Assembly: GCA_021807585.1 (NCBI GenBank)
Contig: JAKBCQ010000151.1
Span: forward strand, 1 to 6,629
DNA: 6,629 nucleotides
Direction: 5' to 3'
Origin: Planctomycetota bacterium
GTDB lineage: Bacteria > Planctomycetota > Planctomycetia > Isosphaerales > Isosphaeraceae
Made by a program: the position numbers and the translations under genes
The notes under the pieces: model-generated
Told to the model about the DNA's origin: nothing
What the model saw: only the letters and a program-made list of their open reading frames with translations
Databases searched by the model: none
In this document: in pieces, positions 1-6,322 of the stretch
Position numbering within the stretch: the stretch's first letter is position 1
Layout: each line of letters starts with the position of its first letter

Positions 1-1
1 C

Positions 2-178
2 AAGGTCGGAGCGAGATACCCGTGTTGGTACGACCCGGACCGTCCCGAGAAGGCCATCCTGGTGCGAGGGCACGCCTGGGTTCCGTACCTCCTCCTCGTC
101 GTGCCGATCGTGTTCCTGCTCGTCGGCGGGGTGGGGATTTCTCGCTCGTTGAAAAACCGGGGGAAGCCGGCATCATAG
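2..178 (+). CDS. DUF3592-like membrane protein, C-terminal fragment
   Basis: Only the last 58 codons are present; the gene starts before the window. The reading frame is open from base 2 to the TAG at 176-178. The fragment reads YPCWYDPDRPEKAILVRG and is followed by one hydrophobic segment (about residues 27-46 of the fragment, rich in V, L, I and F), then a short basic tail with R, K, K, R and K. A 'Y-DP--P--A-L' stretch just before a C-terminal transmembrane helix is typical of DUF3592 proteins, which are membrane proteins of unknown function; the assignment rests on that pattern alone. By the positive-inside rule the basic tail should be cytoplasmic. No partner gene is visible. A generic single-pass membrane protein is the alternative. 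Confidence 0.7.
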   Translation, partial: KVGARYPCWYDPDRPEKAILVRGHAWVPYLLLVVPIVFLLVGGVGISRSLKNRGKPAS

Positions 179-190
179 CGTAGGCTCGAG

Positions 191-216
191 CGGGCGCCGC
201 ACTAGCCGGGCGCCGC
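191..216. repeat. GC-rich 10-bp direct repeat, possible hairpin
   Basis: CGGGCGCCGC occurs at 191-200 and again at 207-216, separated by six bases. Each copy contains the self-complementary GGCGCC (193-198 and 209-214), so the two copies can also pair as a 6-bp all-GC stem with a 10-nt loop. It begins 13 bp after the stop codon of the upstream membrane protein gene and could help end that transcript. There is no T tract, so it is not called a terminator. Confidence 0.45.
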
Positions 217-363
217 GCCGGTCGGATATCCAATCATTTACCCGCCCGAGTGGATCGGCGGGTTGAGATGATCGTAAGCGATTGCCGGATTGAGGATTGC
301 GTCTCCGAGGTCGCACCCTTGATTTGGGAAAGCGGCGCCGCGGGAATCGGAAACGAATGATTC

Positions 364-392
364 TTGGACGTCCGGGTTATTGTGTTTATATC
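364..392 (+). promoter_or_regulatory. possible promoter of the VOC gene
   Basis: TTGGAC (364-369) and TATATC (387-392) lie 17 bp apart inside an AT-rich stretch (about 377-417) that contrasts with the GC-rich surroundings. A second -10-like hexamer, TACAAT, lies at 411-416 but has no good partner at the right distance and is very close to the start codon. The start at 428 is preceded by AGAGG (417-421), six bases upstream. The promoter call rests on motif spacing and composition only. Confidence 0.3.
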
Positions 393-427
393 TTGTTGCA
401 TTATCATATTTACAATAGAGGCAATTC

Positions 428-1270
428 ATGATCTCTAACCGCTCTCTCCCGACCGACACGGTGTTACCGCATATCGAGTATCAAGACCTGGAGGAAGCGC
501 TCGCATGGCTTGGCAACGCATTTGGATTTGTTGAGCATTATCGTTACGGAGATCCGATCCGCGGAGCTCAGGTCAAAGCCGGCGACGCGTGGATCATGCT
601 GAATCAGGCAGAGGCCGATAGCGTTTCACGCAAACGACTTGGGTCAGGGTCGATGAGCCTGACGATCTTCATCGAGGATCTCGAAGCGCATTTCGAGCGG
701 GCGAAATCGGCTGGAGTCGCCATTCTCGAAGAGTTACATGAGACGGTATACGGTGAACTTCAGTACGCCGCGGGAGATCTCGATGGGGGCCGTTGGATCT
801 TCTCGCGTCATTCCCGCGACTTAAGCCCCGACGAGTGGGGGGCGACGGTCTCACACGCCGCCGCGCCGGCGGTTCAAATCTCCCCGATGCTCGCGGTGAG
901 CGACGCCGACGCCGCCGTCGATTTCTACCAGAAAGCCTTTGGCGCCGAGGTTCTTTGGCGGATTGGAGACGATCATATTGTCGCGGGCCTGATGATTCAC
1001 GGAGCGCGATTCTTTCTGGCTAGCGAGGCCCCGTCATCCGGCACACGAAGTCCAAACGTCGCGGGTTTTACGACCGTGAGGATCGAGCTTTTTGTGGACG
1101 ACCCGGAATCGGTCCATCGCCAAGCGGTGCTCGCGGGCGCCAAGTTCAGAAACCCCGTGATCGAACACGCGCACCAAACGATCGGCCCGCGCCCCATCCG
1201 GCGCATGCTGCAAGGCGACGTCGTCGACCCGTTCGGACATCTGTGGCTGATCGGCAAAATCCTCGAATAG
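428..1270 (+). CDS. tandem VOC (glyoxalase/PhnB-like) domain protein
   Basis: This 280-residue protein has two vicinal-oxygen-chelate modules in a row. Domain 1 spans about residues 10-128: it opens with LPHIEYQDLEEALAWL, continues through AGDAWIML, LTIFIEDLEAHFERAKSAGV and YGELQYAAGDLDGGRWIFS. Domain 2 spans about 148-277: SPMLAVSDADAAVDFYQKAFGA, then IELFVDD, HRQAVLAGA and GDVVDPFGHLWLIGK, a typical PhnB-type ending. A single VOC chain is usually about 120-150 residues, so this is a natural two-domain fusion whose halves may pair within one molecule. The family includes glyoxalases, dioxygenases, epimerases and drug-binding proteins, so the substrate cannot be named. His15 sits where a first-strand metal ligand often lies, whereas domain 2 has Met154 near its equivalent; metal-dependent catalysis should not be assumed. 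No signal peptide is seen, so it should be cytoplasmic. AGAGG six bases upstream supports the ATG. It appears monocistronic. Confidence 0.9.
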   Translation: MISNRSLPTDTVLPHIEYQDLEEALAWLGNAFGFVEHYRYGDPIRGAQVKAGDAWIMLNQAEADSVSRKRLGSGSMSLTIFIEDLEAHFERAKSAGVAILEELHETVYGELQYAAGDLDGGRWIFSRHSRDLSPDEWGATVSHAAAPAVQISPMLAVSDADAAVDFYQKAFGAEVLWRIGDDHIVAGLMIHGARFFLASEAPSSGTRSPNVAGFTTVRIELFVDDPESVHRQAVLAGAKFRNPVIEHAHQTIGPRPIRRMLQGDVVDPFGHLWLIGKILE

Positions 1271-1673
1271 CACGCCCCGGGCCGATCATGAATCAGACAC
1301 ACTGAGCCTCAATATAAGGATCATTTAGCATAAAATATAAAGAATATGTTATTATAATTATCATTCTAGCTCGGGTGATTCGCCCGAAAGAGGGGAGAAT
1401 GCGCCTCGACCTTGTCGTATCCCTGGGCTTCGACCGCGACGACCGAACTTTTCATTACAAACATTTTTGCATGATTGAAAATGTACAAATGTTTAATTTC
1501 GGGTTTGATCGTATCGGTGGTACTCGCATGCGAGGCGACGATGCGATTCGACCGATCGACCGGCGAGCGGTGAATGAACGTTCGGCGATCCTCGAACGAT
1601 ATCGGGTTCGTGAGCGAGTTTAAAAGATAAGAATCAAGGCACACTTAAGATCGATCGCGATCGTGAAGGATTC
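1271..1673. other. 403-bp gap between convergent genes, AT island, no convincing gene
   Basis: The region separates two genes that converge on it. About 1311-1366 is strongly AT-rich and includes a perfect TATAAT at 1353-1358, but no good -35 box lies at the usual distance. The remainder is GC-richer. On the plus strand an ORF from ATG 1399 to 1623 (74 codons) has AAGAGG five bases upstream. It contains two similar pieces, LGFDRDDR and FGFDRIGG, but its composition is uneven and I recognise no family. An overlapping minus-strand ORF (1366-1644) is equally long and equally unrecognised, so neither is called a gene. CGATCGCGATCG at 1652-1663 is a 12-bp palindrome near the end of the minus-strand gene. 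No clear terminator was seen. Confidence 0.5.
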
Positions 1674-2129
1674 TCAACCCGCTTGTGAGAGACGATTGAG
1701 GAGCCTGCACTCGATGCGTCGGCTGTTGATATCGAGGACGCGGAGGATCTCCATGACCTCGTCCATCGGCAATTTGTAATCGATCGCCCAGACGATGATG
1801 TCGAGATTTTCCTGACCCGTTTTGAGCCGGTTGATGATCTCGGGCATGAGGCGGGAGTCGACGAATTCGCGTTCGAGGAGGCCGAAATCGTCTTGATCGA
1901 GTTCGATCCAGAACGCACGACCTTCGAGATGTTCGAGCCAGCGATGGCGGAGGTAACCGCTCCAGTGTTCGCGAATCCAGCGACGAATCGCGGATTCGCC
2001 CAGGTCGCGACCCGCTTTTTCGCTCTCGATCCACTTGTATCGCTCGGCTTCGGCGGCCGAGTGATCGTGCACGCTTTGTCGACCGTTATCGTGAAATTGG
2101 AGCACCATCGGCAAGGTGATCTCGCGCAT
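1674..2129 (-). CDS. conserved-type hypothetical protein, Trp-rich, 151 aa
   Basis: Function unknown. The 151-residue product has no signal peptide or membrane segment and should be cytoplasmic. Its core (about residues 31-85) holds YKWIESEKAGRDLGE, then WIREHW, RHRWLEHLEG and FWIELDQDDFGLL, a run of aromatic and charged residues. I associate this pattern with short hypothetical proteins found repeatedly in planctomycetes; that is recollection of a pattern, not a search. Trp is frequent (33, 51, 56, 64, 74, 114), and the N-terminal part has three His (13, 21, 23). The C-terminal third (about 95-149) looks like two or three amphipathic helices. The ATG is supported by GGAGG (2135-2139 on the complement) five bases upstream, and the stop is TGA. 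It lies 373 bp downstream of the propeller gene on the same strand, with hairpins between, so it is probably a separate transcription unit. Two overlapping ORFs in other frames are less protein-like. Confidence 0.8.
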   Translation of the reverse strand: MREITLPMVLQFHDNGRQSVHDHSAAEAERYKWIESEKAGRDLGESAIRRWIREHWSGYLRHRWLEHLEGRAFWIELDQDDFGLLEREFVDSRLMPEIINRLKTGQENLDIIVWAIDYKLPMDEVMEILRVLDINSRRIECRLLNRLSQAG

Positions 2130-2175
2130 CGGAGCCTCCGGTCATTGAAGGATTCCATCCCTCGCGTCGGCTGTG

Positions 2176-2210
2176 CTTCAACCGTCGTTCTAGGCGAAAA
2201 ACGGTTGAAG
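2176..2210. repeat. perfect 10-bp inverted repeat (hairpin)
   Basis: CTTCAACCGT (2176-2185) and ACGGTTGAAG (2201-2210) are exact reverse complements around a 15-base loop. In the minus-strand transcript the structure would sit 47 to 81 bases before the start of the 151-residue gene. No T run follows on that strand, so it looks like a leader hairpin or protein-binding site rather than a terminator. Near-identical sequences GTCGGCTGTG (2166-2175) and GTCGGCGTGTG (2215-2225) flank it in the same orientation. Confidence 0.6.
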
Positions 2211-2227
2211 TCCAGTCGGCGTGTGAC

Positions 2228-2251
2228 AAAAAACGATGCGTCGAACGCTTC
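2228..2251 (-). terminator. possible intrinsic terminator
   Basis: Read on the minus strand, GAAGCGT-TCG-ACGCATC forms a stem of six pairs with one A-A mismatch and a 3-base loop. One base later comes a run of six T. It lies about 250 bp beyond the stop codon of the propeller gene and upstream of the 151-residue gene, a plausible place to end the propeller transcript. The stem is short and the distance long, so confidence is low. Confidence 0.35.
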
Positions 2252-2463
2252 CAGCTGACGCCAACCTCGTCAATATTTCGTATTTGATCCCAAAATCTTA
2301 ACATCGAGAGCGTCGCCTCGACAAGGGTGATTCCAACCGAGCGACCAAGATTTCAAGAAGCCACGATCCACCCCGTCCCGATCGAGGCTTCGATCGCGGC
2401 GCACTCCCGCACCGACAAGGTCTCGGGCTCGACCGCGCATCGCCCATCGCCTCAAACGATCAT

Positions 2464-2496
2464 TTATTTGCAAATAACACTATATTTAGCTAAATA
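2464..2496. promoter_or_regulatory. two AT-rich palindromes, candidate binding sites
   Basis: TTATTTGCAAATAA (2464-2477) and TATTTAGCTAAATA (2483-2496) are each perfect 14-bp palindromes. Their centres are 19 bp apart, close to two helical turns, and both fit TATTT-(A)-GC-(T)-AAATA. They lie just beyond the stop codon of the propeller gene in an otherwise GC-rich region. A dimeric DNA-binding protein or a nucleoid-associated protein could bind them; no gene for one is in the window, and their role is unknown. Confidence 0.5.
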
Positions 2497-2502
2497 AATA
2501 CT

Positions 2503-4515
2503 TTATGAAGTTTCGAGACGCGGGTGGGCGAACCAAGCGAGTTCGCGTCCGATCATCACCGCGACTCCCGTCGAGCCGACCGCTATCGCCGGCCCCAAAG
2601 CCGAATCGAGCACGGCGCGCCACTGAGTTTCGCCTTTGAGATCCGAACACATTAAGTTCATATCACGATATGTAACGCGCCGGATGATTTTATCGGGGCT
2701 AAGGCACACTTGAAACGGAGGTTCGAGGGGGCCGGCTTCGGCGATCACATCTCCCGAGCCTCGAATCGCCAGAGTGCGACCGTCGGGAGCGGTGACGACC
2801 GCGGCGTCGCCGATCCGCCTCATCTCCCACGATTCCCACGGAATCGCGGTTTCCCATAAAACGTCCCCCTCGAGGGAATGCCCGCGAAGCCGTTGGACGC
2901 GATGCGCCAACGATAACCACGCGACCTCGCGGGGCGATCCTTCGGGCGCCTCGATGAGAGCGAGCGGTTCGGCGGGATCGGTCGAGTACGAACCGAGCGG
3001 TTCGCCCGCGGCGTCGAAGATCCGCAGTAAACCGTCCTCGGTCGTCGCCGCAAACGCGCTCGCGCGACCGATCGCGCAATATTCCACGGGAGAATCAATC
3101 TCGCGCCGCCAGATCCAACGCCCGTTACCCTCCGTCGACGCTCGACCCAACCGATCGCGCTCCTGGATGATCGCCAGGCCGAACCGTTCGAGACTCGGCT
3201 CGAGATGGCTGATCTCGGCGAAACTCATATCCAAACGCCGGCTTGTGTTTGTACGAACATCATAGATTACGATCATGCGATCGGTGGCCGCGACGACGAA
3301 ACCGGGCTCGAGTCGGAGAATCCTGCCGACGCCGATGATTTCGGGCGCGACGCCGATTTTTCGGCCGTTTTGATCGTAAACGGTGAGCCGATTGTCGCGG
3401 CCGATCAAGGCGATGCGGGGGGGATCGTCGAGGACCGCGAGGACGATGGAATCGGCGTCGGAGTCCGATTTGGCGATCGGCATCGTCCAATCGGCGCGAC
3501 GAATCGAACCCGCGGCGGGGCTCGCCGCGGAGGATTTCGAGCGAATCGCCGGGTTTTCCAGCGGTTTCGGCGCGGCGCGACGATGAGAGTCTTCGGCTTC
3601 GGTAGAAGTCGATTCGAGATCGAGCCGGTCGATCTCCCCCGTCGCGAGCCCGTAGATGATATACCGGCCGAGCGCATCGCACTCAAGCGCGACCGCGGGA
3701 CGTGGAAGCCCTGTTTTCCAGCGAACATTGCCCGTTCGGTTGAGAATCGCGAGCTCCCCCTCGGCGGTCGCGACCGCGATCCTCCTGCCCGAGAAATCGA
3801 CCGCGGCGTGCGCCGCGGATCCTCCCAGATGATAAGACCCTTCGCTCTTCCCCTCGGCGTTGAACCGTTGAACGCCGTGAGTGAAACAACTCGCCAAAAT
3901 CATCCCCGCGTCTCCCGTCGTCGTCAGCCTGCCGACGCTCGAGAGCTGCCCCTCCTTCCAGGCGATCTCGAGATCGATCTTGCCGGGCTCGGAACCGGGA
4001 AAAATCTCATAAGCATGAATTGCTCCGTAAGCCGACGCCGCGAGTAAAATCGGCTTGGTGGGAACGAAAACGAGGTGAGAGATCGGCTGGAGCGAAACGA
4101 CTTTCCCGGCGATCTTACCGTAACTTGTATACAATTGAATCATTTTTTCACGCGAGGCGATCGCGACATATCGTCCGAGGGGGTCGATCGCCGCTGCGGA
4201 GGGGTCTGGAACGGAGGCGCGGTCGGTTTTTTGTTCGAGCGCGCGATCGAGGAGAATGAGCCGAGAGCCCGCGGTCACGATCGCGGTGAGCGAGCCGTCG
4301 TCGCTGATCGCCGCGGCGACGATACGAGCCGGAAGCTTCTGCTTAACGATTAAAGTTCCAAGTACGTCGATCAAATAAAGTCGATCGGCCTCGTCCCACG
4401 CGAGGATCGTTCCCGCCTCGCGCGCAAGCGCCATGCCTCGCAACGGAGCGTCGGCGACGACCGACCACGCGAGAACGGGGTTCATCGCGGAATTGCGATT
4501 CGGCGCGGCGCCCAA
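2503..4515 (-). CDS. cytoplasmic double beta-propeller (WD40/PQQ-like) protein
   Basis: With a TTG start at 4515 the product has 670 residues. It consists of repeated four-strand blades with the recurring pattern 'hydrophobic strand, D/N-x-x-G, hydrophobic strand', for example LYLIDVLGTLIV, AAAIDPLGRYVAIAS, HAAVDFSGRRIAVATAEGEL and LLRIFDAAGEPLGS. Residues about 10-302 form a first propeller and about 342-665 a second, joined by a polar, Ser/Ala/Pro-rich linker (about 303-341). Such WD40/PQQ-like propellers are usually binding scaffolds; no catalytic motif is visible and no ligand can be named. There is no signal peptide or transmembrane segment, so it is predicted to be cytoplasmic. The TTG is chosen because GGGAGG lies seven bases upstream. 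A GTG at 4617 would add 34 residues, but that stretch is AT-rich, promoter-like and has a poor ribosome binding site; an ATG at 4485 has none. It follows the protease gene on the same strand. Confidence 0.85.
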   Translation of the reverse strand: MGAAPNRNSAMNPVLAWSVVADAPLRGMALAREAGTILAWDEADRLYLIDVLGTLIVKQKLPARIVAAAISDDGSLTAIVTAGSRLILLDRALEQKTDRASVPDPSAAAIDPLGRYVAIASREKMIQLYTSYGKIAGKVVSLQPISHLVFVPTKPILLAASAYGAIHAYEIFPGSEPGKIDLEIAWKEGQLSSVGRLTTTGDAGMILASCFTHGVQRFNAEGKSEGSYHLGGSAAHAAVDFSGRRIAVATAEGELAILNRTGNVRWKTGLPRPAVALECDALGRYIIYGLATGEIDRLDLESTSTEAEDSHRRAAPKPLENPAIRSKSSAASPAAGSIRRADWTMPIAKSDSDADSIVLAVLDDPPRIALIGRDNRLTVYDQNGRKIGVAPEIIGVGRILRLEPGFVVAATDRMIVIYDVRTNTSRRLDMSFAEISHLEPSLERFGLAIIQERDRLGRASTEGNGRWIWRREIDSPVEYCAIGRASAFAATTEDGLLRIFDAAGEPLGSYSTDPAEPLALIEAPEGSPREVAWLSLAHRVQRLRGHSLEGDVLWETAIPWESWEMRRIGDAAVVTAPDGRTLAIRGSGDVIAEAGPLEPPFQVCLSPDKIIRRVTYRDMNLMCSDLKGETQWRAVLDSALGPAIAVGSTGVAVMIGRELAWFAHPRLETS

Positions 4516-4540
4516 CAGATCTCCTCCCTGATCATATACG

Positions 4541-4570
4541 AATATAAATATCAAACTTGGCGATTGTCGA
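4541..4570 (-). promoter_or_regulatory. possible promoter of the propeller gene
   Basis: On the minus strand TCGACA (4570-4565) and TATATT (4546-4541) are each one base off the sigma-70 consensus and stand 18 bp apart. A transcript from here would begin near 4534, six bases before the GGGAGG ribosome binding site (4528-4523) of the TTG start at 4515. The stretch 4531-4556 is much more AT-rich than its surroundings. The match supports the shorter reading of the propeller gene and separate expression from the upstream protease gene. Confidence 0.4.
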
Positions 4571-4594
4571 TCGCGGCGGTTGTCCGGTCGCGAT

Positions 4595-6322
4595 TCAGCG
4601 CGATCGGGCGAGTTCACCGCGGGCGACCTGGATCGCCTGAGTGAGCACGGGATCGGTTTTGGGATCGCCGAATTCGACGTCGTGGAGCGGATCCGATCCC
4701 TTCGGTTTGGCCGCGGTTCGCACCAGAATATCGGGAGGAACGCCCTGTTCGCTATAGGGACGGTCGAGCGGCGAATAAAACTTGGCGGTCGTCAACTTGA
4801 GCCCCGCGGGAACCGTACGCAACGAAAAGATGCTTTGCACCGATCCCTTGCCGAAGCTGCGCCCGCCGACGATCCGCGCCCTGCCGTTTTCCTGAAGCGC
4901 CCCCGCCAAGATCTCACTGGCGCTTGCGCTTTCATGATCAATAAGAACAGATATAGGCATATGCCATACTGAACGTCCGGTGGCGCGGTAGATTTCGGAC
5001 TGTTCGGCGCCGCGTCCGCGCGTCGTCACGATCACTCCGCGATCGATGAACTGATCGGCGATCGACACCGCGACGTTGAGCAGCCCTCCTGGATTGCCGC
5101 GTAAATCGAGGACGAGATAGCGCATTCCCTTCGTTTCCAGCTTCGCGATCGCTCGTCTCAGTTCGTCGAGCGACGATTTTTGAAATCCGGTCAGTTGCAC
5201 GTAGCCGATTCCCGCGGATTGATCGACGATCTTGGCCTGAGGAACGCTTTCGACCTCGACCGAACGTCGGATCAAAGTGAATCGTTTTGAAGCGCCGTCG
5301 CGTTTGAGAACGGTGATCGCCAGCCGCGACCCCTCCTCTCCCTGAAGCCTCGACGCGGCCTCGTCGATGCTCAAACCTTTGACCGCGCGATCGTTGATTT
5401 GCACGATCCGATCGCCCGGCTTCAAACCCGCCTGCTCGGCGGGTCCGCCATGAATAATGCTTAACAGTAATAATGAATCATGATCCAACTTAAGCTCGAC
5501 GCCGAGGCCGACGAAATTGCCGTCGATCATCGCATAAAGATCTTCAAGCTTATCGGGAGTGAGGCAGCTTGTGTAATCGTCGAGCGCGTCGCACGCGCCG
5601 AAGGCGAATTCGAGCACCACCGCGACCGCCGACAGGCCGATCGACTTCAGGCTCGCCTCCTCGATTTGAATCACGAAACGCCGCGCGTCGATTCGATCCC
5701 GCGCGACGACCCGCGCACGTTCCTGTCGGAGCCGGTCGCGAAGCCAAAGAACGCGATCCGCCGAAGCCTGAGGAACGTTCGCCTTAAGAAACACGGGGTC
5801 GCGGAGCGCGACCTCCAAATTATCGAGCCCGCCGCGTAATAACGGCTCGATCCGCACCGGCTCCACATAATTGGTTTCGATCCGCTCGAAGATCTCGTCG
5901 AGAACCTGCAACGCCTGATCATTTGATAAATGCAAAAGTGTTTTACGAAAGCTTTGATCTTGATATCGGCGATTAAGTCGATAATGGATTTCACAAAGCC
6001 GAAGCCGATGGCGGAACCGGGTGTGATCGGGCCATTTTTCCAGAGCGTCTTCGTAAACCGTCATCGCCGACGACCAGTCGCGTTTACGTTCGAGGTCGAG
6101 GGCTTGTTCGAGCGTCGCGTCGGCGGGGTCGGTCGCGGGTCGTTCGATCCCAGGGATCGCTCCCGTCGCCGAATCGGTCGCGGAACGCGAATCAATCGCG
6201 ACCGTCGGTTTGGCGGCAGGATTCGATTCGGAACGGGGCGGGTCGCCCCATGCGGTCCCCAGGACGACGAGCCAAATCAGGCTCGCGGTCCCGATCGTTC
6301 GGCGGGATCCGATCCAACGCAT
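4595..6322 (-). CDS. exported S41 C-terminal processing peptidase (CtpA/Prc type)
   Basis: This 575-residue serine protease belongs to the family that trims or degrades exported proteins from their C-terminal ends. Residues 1-26 look like a Sec signal peptide: basic start, hydrophobic 11-24, likely cut after TAWG. A variable Ser/Ala/Pro-rich stretch follows. Residues about 67-117 resemble a TPR-type helical pair (LEQALDLERKRDW to LCEIHYRL), an unusual addition for the family. Residues 250-262 carry the DYTSCLTPDKLED entry region. A PDZ domain spans about 268-353 (GLGVEL, AGLKPGDRIVQIND), and the catalytic domain about 358-535. The predicted nucleophile is Ser467 in ESASASEIL, with general-base Lys492 in SFGKGSVQ; their 25-residue spacing matches known S41 enzymes. 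LVLDLRGNPGG (403-413) is also typical. The enzyme should act beyond the inner membrane, and the PDZ domain probably recognises substrate C-termini. GAGGAG lies ten bases before the ATG. The propeller gene follows. Confidence 0.95.
   Translation of the reverse strand: MRWIGSRRTIGTASLIWLVVLGTAWGDPPRSESNPAAKPTVAIDSRSATDSATGAIPGIERPATDPADATLEQALDLERKRDWSSAMTVYEDALEKWPDHTRFRHRLRLCEIHYRLNRRYQDQSFRKTLLHLSNDQALQVLDEIFERIETNYVEPVRIEPLLRGGLDNLEVALRDPVFLKANVPQASADRVLWLRDRLRQERARVVARDRIDARRFVIQIEEASLKSIGLSAVAVVLEFAFGACDALDDYTSCLTPDKLEDLYAMIDGNFVGLGVELKLDHDSLLLLSIIHGGPAEQAGLKPGDRIVQINDRAVKGLSIDEAASRLQGEEGSRLAITVLKRDGASKRFTLIRRSVEVESVPQAKIVDQSAGIGYVQLTGFQKSSLDELRRAIAKLETKGMRYLVLDLRGNPGGLLNVAVSIADQFIDRGVIVTTRGRGAEQSEIYRATGRSVWHMPISVLIDHESASASEILAGALQENGRARIVGGRSFGKGSVQSIFSLRTVPAGLKLTTAKFYSPLDRPYSEQGVPPDILVRTAAKPKGSDPLHDVEFGDPKTDPVLTQAIQVARGELARSR

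Larger units (their letters stand above)
2130..2502. other. 373-bp structured intergenic region
   Basis: No gene is called here; a 67-codon minus-strand ORF (2270-2473) begins with TTG inside an AT palindrome and has a low-complexity Arg/Asp/Gly composition. The region holds, in minus-strand order from the propeller stop: two AT-rich palindromes (2483-2496 and 2464-2477), CGATCGA-GGCT-TCGATCG (2379-2396), a possible terminator (2228-2251), and a hairpin with near-direct repeats on its flanks (2166-2225). A TTGACG on the minus strand (2268-2273) has no matching -10 box, so the promoter of the 151-residue gene was not located. Confidence 0.6.

Noticed and set aside
238..459. Minus-strand 73-codon ORF with a Cys-x-x-Cys
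   Set aside because: It starts inside the VOC coding sequence on the opposite strand and runs through its promoter-like region. No ribosome binding site or known family was seen.
1652..1663. CGATCGCGATCG palindrome as a terminator of the 151-residue gene
   Set aside because: A palindrome with no loop folds poorly as a hairpin, and it fits the general GATC excess of the window.
1634..2158. Minus-strand 174-codon ORF overlapping the 151-residue gene
   Set aside because: It is Ser/Arg-rich and low in complexity. The overlapping 151-residue frame has a strong ribosome binding site and a natural protein composition.
2379..2396. CGATCGA-GGCT-TCGATCG hairpin as a terminator
   Set aside because: No T run follows on either strand, and CGATCG is so common here that a 7-bp match is likely to arise by chance.
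3205..4047. Plus-strand 280-codon ORF antisense to the propeller gene
   Set aside because: Its Arg/Gly/Asp-rich composition is typical of the reverse strand of GC-rich genes. The minus-strand propeller reading has consistent repeated blade motifs.
2503..6322. Protease and propeller as a defence or signalling pair
   Set aside because: The protease carries a signal peptide while the propeller has none, so they should be in different compartments. No nuclease, NTPase or toxin domain is present in either.
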